A DNA stretch of 64,000 nucleotides from Telmatospirillum sp. J64-1 (lineage in GTDB: Bacteria; Pseudomonadota; Alphaproteobacteria; Rhodospirillales; Magnetospirillaceae). Location: NCBI RefSeq assembly GCF_006980715.1, contig NZ_SBHN01000010.1:62448-126447 (forward strand), given 5' to 3'. Each line of letters opens with the position of its first letter. The stretch's first letter is position 1. The notes under the pieces are model-generated. The model saw only the letters and a list, made by a program, of their open reading frames with translations, was not told the DNA's origin and made no database searches. The translations under genes were made by a program, and so were the position numbers. Below, piece by piece: positions 62,490 to 64,000 of this stretch.

Positions 62490-63683
62490 ATGATGCCGCC
62501 CCCCGAAAGGGCAGGGACGGCACGGGAGGGAGTACTGGAAGGGACATGCACCCGGCGGGGTGTCACGCGAGCGACAACGGCCGAAGACGCGGCGGAGGAC
62601 CTGTTCCGCGCCCTCTCCGGGCCCGGCACGTCCTTGGTGATGGTGTTCTGTTCGGCCGAGATGGACTTGTCCGCCTTTTCCGCCGCCTTGCGCAGGCGGT
62701 TCGGCGACGTGCCGGTGATCGGCTGCACCACGGCCGGCGAATTGGGGCCGGGCGGCTATATGCGCGGCGGTGCGGTGGGGCTCAGCCTGTCCGCCCCGGA
62801 TTTCCACGCCGCCAGCGAACGGATCGACAATCTGGCCGCCTTCACCATGGCCCAGGGCCATGAAGTGGTGCGCCATGCCTTGCAGCGCCTGGAGCGCCAG
62901 ATGCCCGGCCTGCGGCGCGACCAGATCTTTGCCATGGTTCTGATCGACGGCCTGTCCATCTGCGAGGAGACGGTGGTCAGTTCGCTGCACGGCGCCCTGG
63001 GGGAGATCCCGCTCTTCGGCGGCTCGGCGGCGGATTCCCTGCGCTTCCAGAAGACGCCGGTCCTGTATGACGGCGAGTTCCGCAGCAACAGCGCCGTCTT
63101 CACCCTGATCGCCTGCCGCCATCCCTTCCGCGTCTTCAAGACCGAGCATTTCGCCGGATATGGCGAGAAGATGGTGGTCACCGAGGCCGATCCCACCCGC
63201 CGCGTCGTCAACGAGATCAATGCCGAGCCGGCGGCGCGGGAATATGCCCGGCTGATCGGCCTGGAGATGGAGGACCTCACGCCCCAGATCTTCGCCGCCC
63301 GGCCGGTGGTGGTGCGGGTGGGGGGCATGAACTTCGTGCGCTCGATCCAGAAGGTCAATCCGGATGAAAGCCTGACCTTCTTCTGCGCCATCGACGAGGG
63401 AATCGTCCTGACCCTGGCGCGCGGCAGCACCGACATCACCCAGGACCTGCTGCGGCTTTTCGACCGCCTGCGCGACGAGATGGGGCCGCCCGGCCTGGTC
63501 ATCGGCTGCGACTGCATCCTGCGCTATCTGGAACTGGAACAGCACCAGTTGCTGGGGCGGGCGGGACGCATCATGGCCGAGAACAACGTCATCGGCTTCT
63601 CCACCTTCGGCGAGCAATTCCAGGCGATGCATGTGAACCAGACCTTCACCGGGGTCGCCATCGCCGCTTCGGGGCGGAGCTGA
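62490..63683 (+). CDS. FIST signal transduction protein (FIST_N and FIST_C)
   Basis: 397 residues if started at ATG 62490; the site has only a weak SD, so the exact start is uncertain. FIST_N is LVMVFCSAEMDLSAFSAALRRRFGDVPVIGCTTAGELGPGGYMRGGAVGLSLSA. FIST_C has ADPTRRVVNEINAEPAAREYARLIG and VIGFSTFGEQFQAMHVNQTFTGVAI. FIST domains bind small ligands, possibly amino acids, and are commonly encoded before a histidine kinase. The following gene starts 4 bp later and fits this. The 271 bp to the divergent response regulator must hold both promoters. Confidence 0.9.
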   Translation: MMPPPERAGTAREGVLEGTCTRRGVTRATTAEDAAEDLFRALSGPGTSLVMVFCSAEMDLSAFSAALRRRFGDVPVIGCTTAGELGPGGYMRGGAVGLSLSAPDFHAASERIDNLAAFTMAQGHEVVRHALQRLERQMPGLRRDQIFAMVLIDGLSICEETVVSSLHGALGEIPLFGGSAADSLRFQKTPVLYDGEFRSNSAVFTLIACRHPFRVFKTEHFAGYGEKMVVTEADPTRRVVNEINAEPAAREYARLIGLEMEDLTPQIFAARPVVVRVGGMNFVRSIQKVNPDESLTFFCAIDEGIVLTLARGSTDITQDLLRLFDRLRDEMGPPGLVIGCDCILRYLELEQHQLLGRAGRIMAENNVIGFSTFGEQFQAMHVNQTFTGVAIAASGRS

Positions 63684-63687
63684 GGCC

Positions 63688-64000
63688 ATGGACGATTTCG
63701 CGCCCCAGCCACATCCGGTGACGGCCGAGGACAGGCTGGCCGAGCTGGAGCGCGAGAATGCCAAGCTGCGCAAGATCAACAAGGCCCTGATGGACCGGGT
63801 CGAGCGCAGCATGGATTACCAGGGCAATGCCTTTTCCCTGTTCCAGACGGCCATCCTGCTGGAAAGCAAGGTGCGCGAACGCACCATGGCCCTGGAATCG
63901 GCCCTGCGCGAGCTGGAACGCTCCAACGGCGCCTTAAGCCTCGCCAAGGAAGAAGAGGAAACCGCCAAGGCCCGGCTGAGCGAGGCCATCGAGGCCATTT
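63688..64000 (+). CDS. N-terminal part of a coiled-coil protein, probably a histidine kinase (cut by the window edge)
   Basis: 104 residues are visible. The start is MDDFAPQPHPVTAEDRLAELERENAKLRKINKALMDRVERSMD, followed by VRERTMALESALRELERSNGALSLAKEEEETAKARLSEAIEAI, a long coiled coil. This is the typical N-terminus of kinases that are partnered with FIST proteins, in which a PAS or HisKA domain follows. The TGA of the FIST gene is 4 bp before the ATG with GAGG overlapping it. The catalytic part is outside the window. Confidence 0.75.
   Translation, partial: MDDFAPQPHPVTAEDRLAELERENAKLRKINKALMDRVERSMDYQGNAFSLFQTAILLESKVRERTMALESALRELERSNGALSLAKEEEETAKARLSEAIEAI

Overview
The window reads as high-GC alphaproteobacterial chromosome. 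The three-subunit proton-translocating transhydrogenase, the DUF2849-CysI-DUF934-CysH-CysD-CysNC sulfur block, a short Hda-type DnaA regulator and a DUF1127 protein together point to the Rhodospirillales (Magnetospirillum-like relatives). Genus and species cannot be fixed from the sequence alone. No rRNA, tRNA, transposase or prophage gene was recognised.

Layout. 0-2.4 kb: end of a DUF2066 protein, an AI-2E family permease and hda. 2.7-3.3 kb: a ten-repeat type I-C-like CRISPR array with no cas genes in the window. 3.4-7.6 kb: sixA, diverging from ppk1-ppx (polyphosphate). 7.9-10.1 kb: a membrane histidine kinase. 10.4-15.7 kb: housekeeping and stress genes (SDR, DUF892, EamA exporter, DUF4334, a GMC oxidoreductase with a Tat-exported small subunit). 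16.0-21.9 kb: an assimilatory sulfate reduction operon on the minus strand, read DUF2849-cysI-DUF934-cysH-cysD-cysNC. 22.3-25.1 kb: a hybrid kinase related to the one at 8-10 kb. 25.1-27.9 kb: a class-V PLP enzyme and a fused MoCF/MocA molybdenum cofactor protein. 28.0-31.4 kb: pntAA-pntAB-pntB-CBS.

32.5-46.9 kb is the most unusual block. It is a minus-strand catabolic cluster: IclR regulator, zinc alcohol dehydrogenase, a three-gene molybdenum hydroxylase, a tripartite tricarboxylate-type transporter (TctC-TctB-TctA), an IolD-like thiamine-diphosphate C-C hydrolase, an aldehyde dehydrogenase and an IlvD/Edd dehydratase. The hydroxylase has its molybdenum subunit split between two genes, with the [2Fe-2S] domains fused to the N-terminal half. 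A 26-bp operator-like element sits in front of iclR and the alcohol dehydrogenase, and again in front of pntAA 15 kb away. This suggests that catabolism and NADPH supply are co-regulated. The nearby MocA-like and cysteine-desulfurase-like genes could mature the molybdenum enzyme. The substrate is unknown. The enzyme set suggests oxidation of an alcohol or cyclic polyol to a 1,2-dione, hydrolytic ring cleavage, aldehyde oxidation and dehydration.

47.2-50.3 kb holds copper-handling genes (a four-helix Cys-rich protein and a DUF305 protein) beside a two-component system. 50.4-53.2 kb has a GlcG-like protein diverging from malate synthase G. 53.2-55.8 kb has a DUF1127 protein and an Xaa-Pro aminopeptidase. 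55.8-62.2 kb is a six-gene signalling operon: OmpR-type regulator, Hpt-REC-REC-GGDEF cyclase, REC-DUF3369 kinase, SiaB-like kinase, SiaC-like phosphoprotein and a soluble histidine kinase. The window ends with a FIST sensor protein and the first part of a coiled-coil protein that is probably its kinase.
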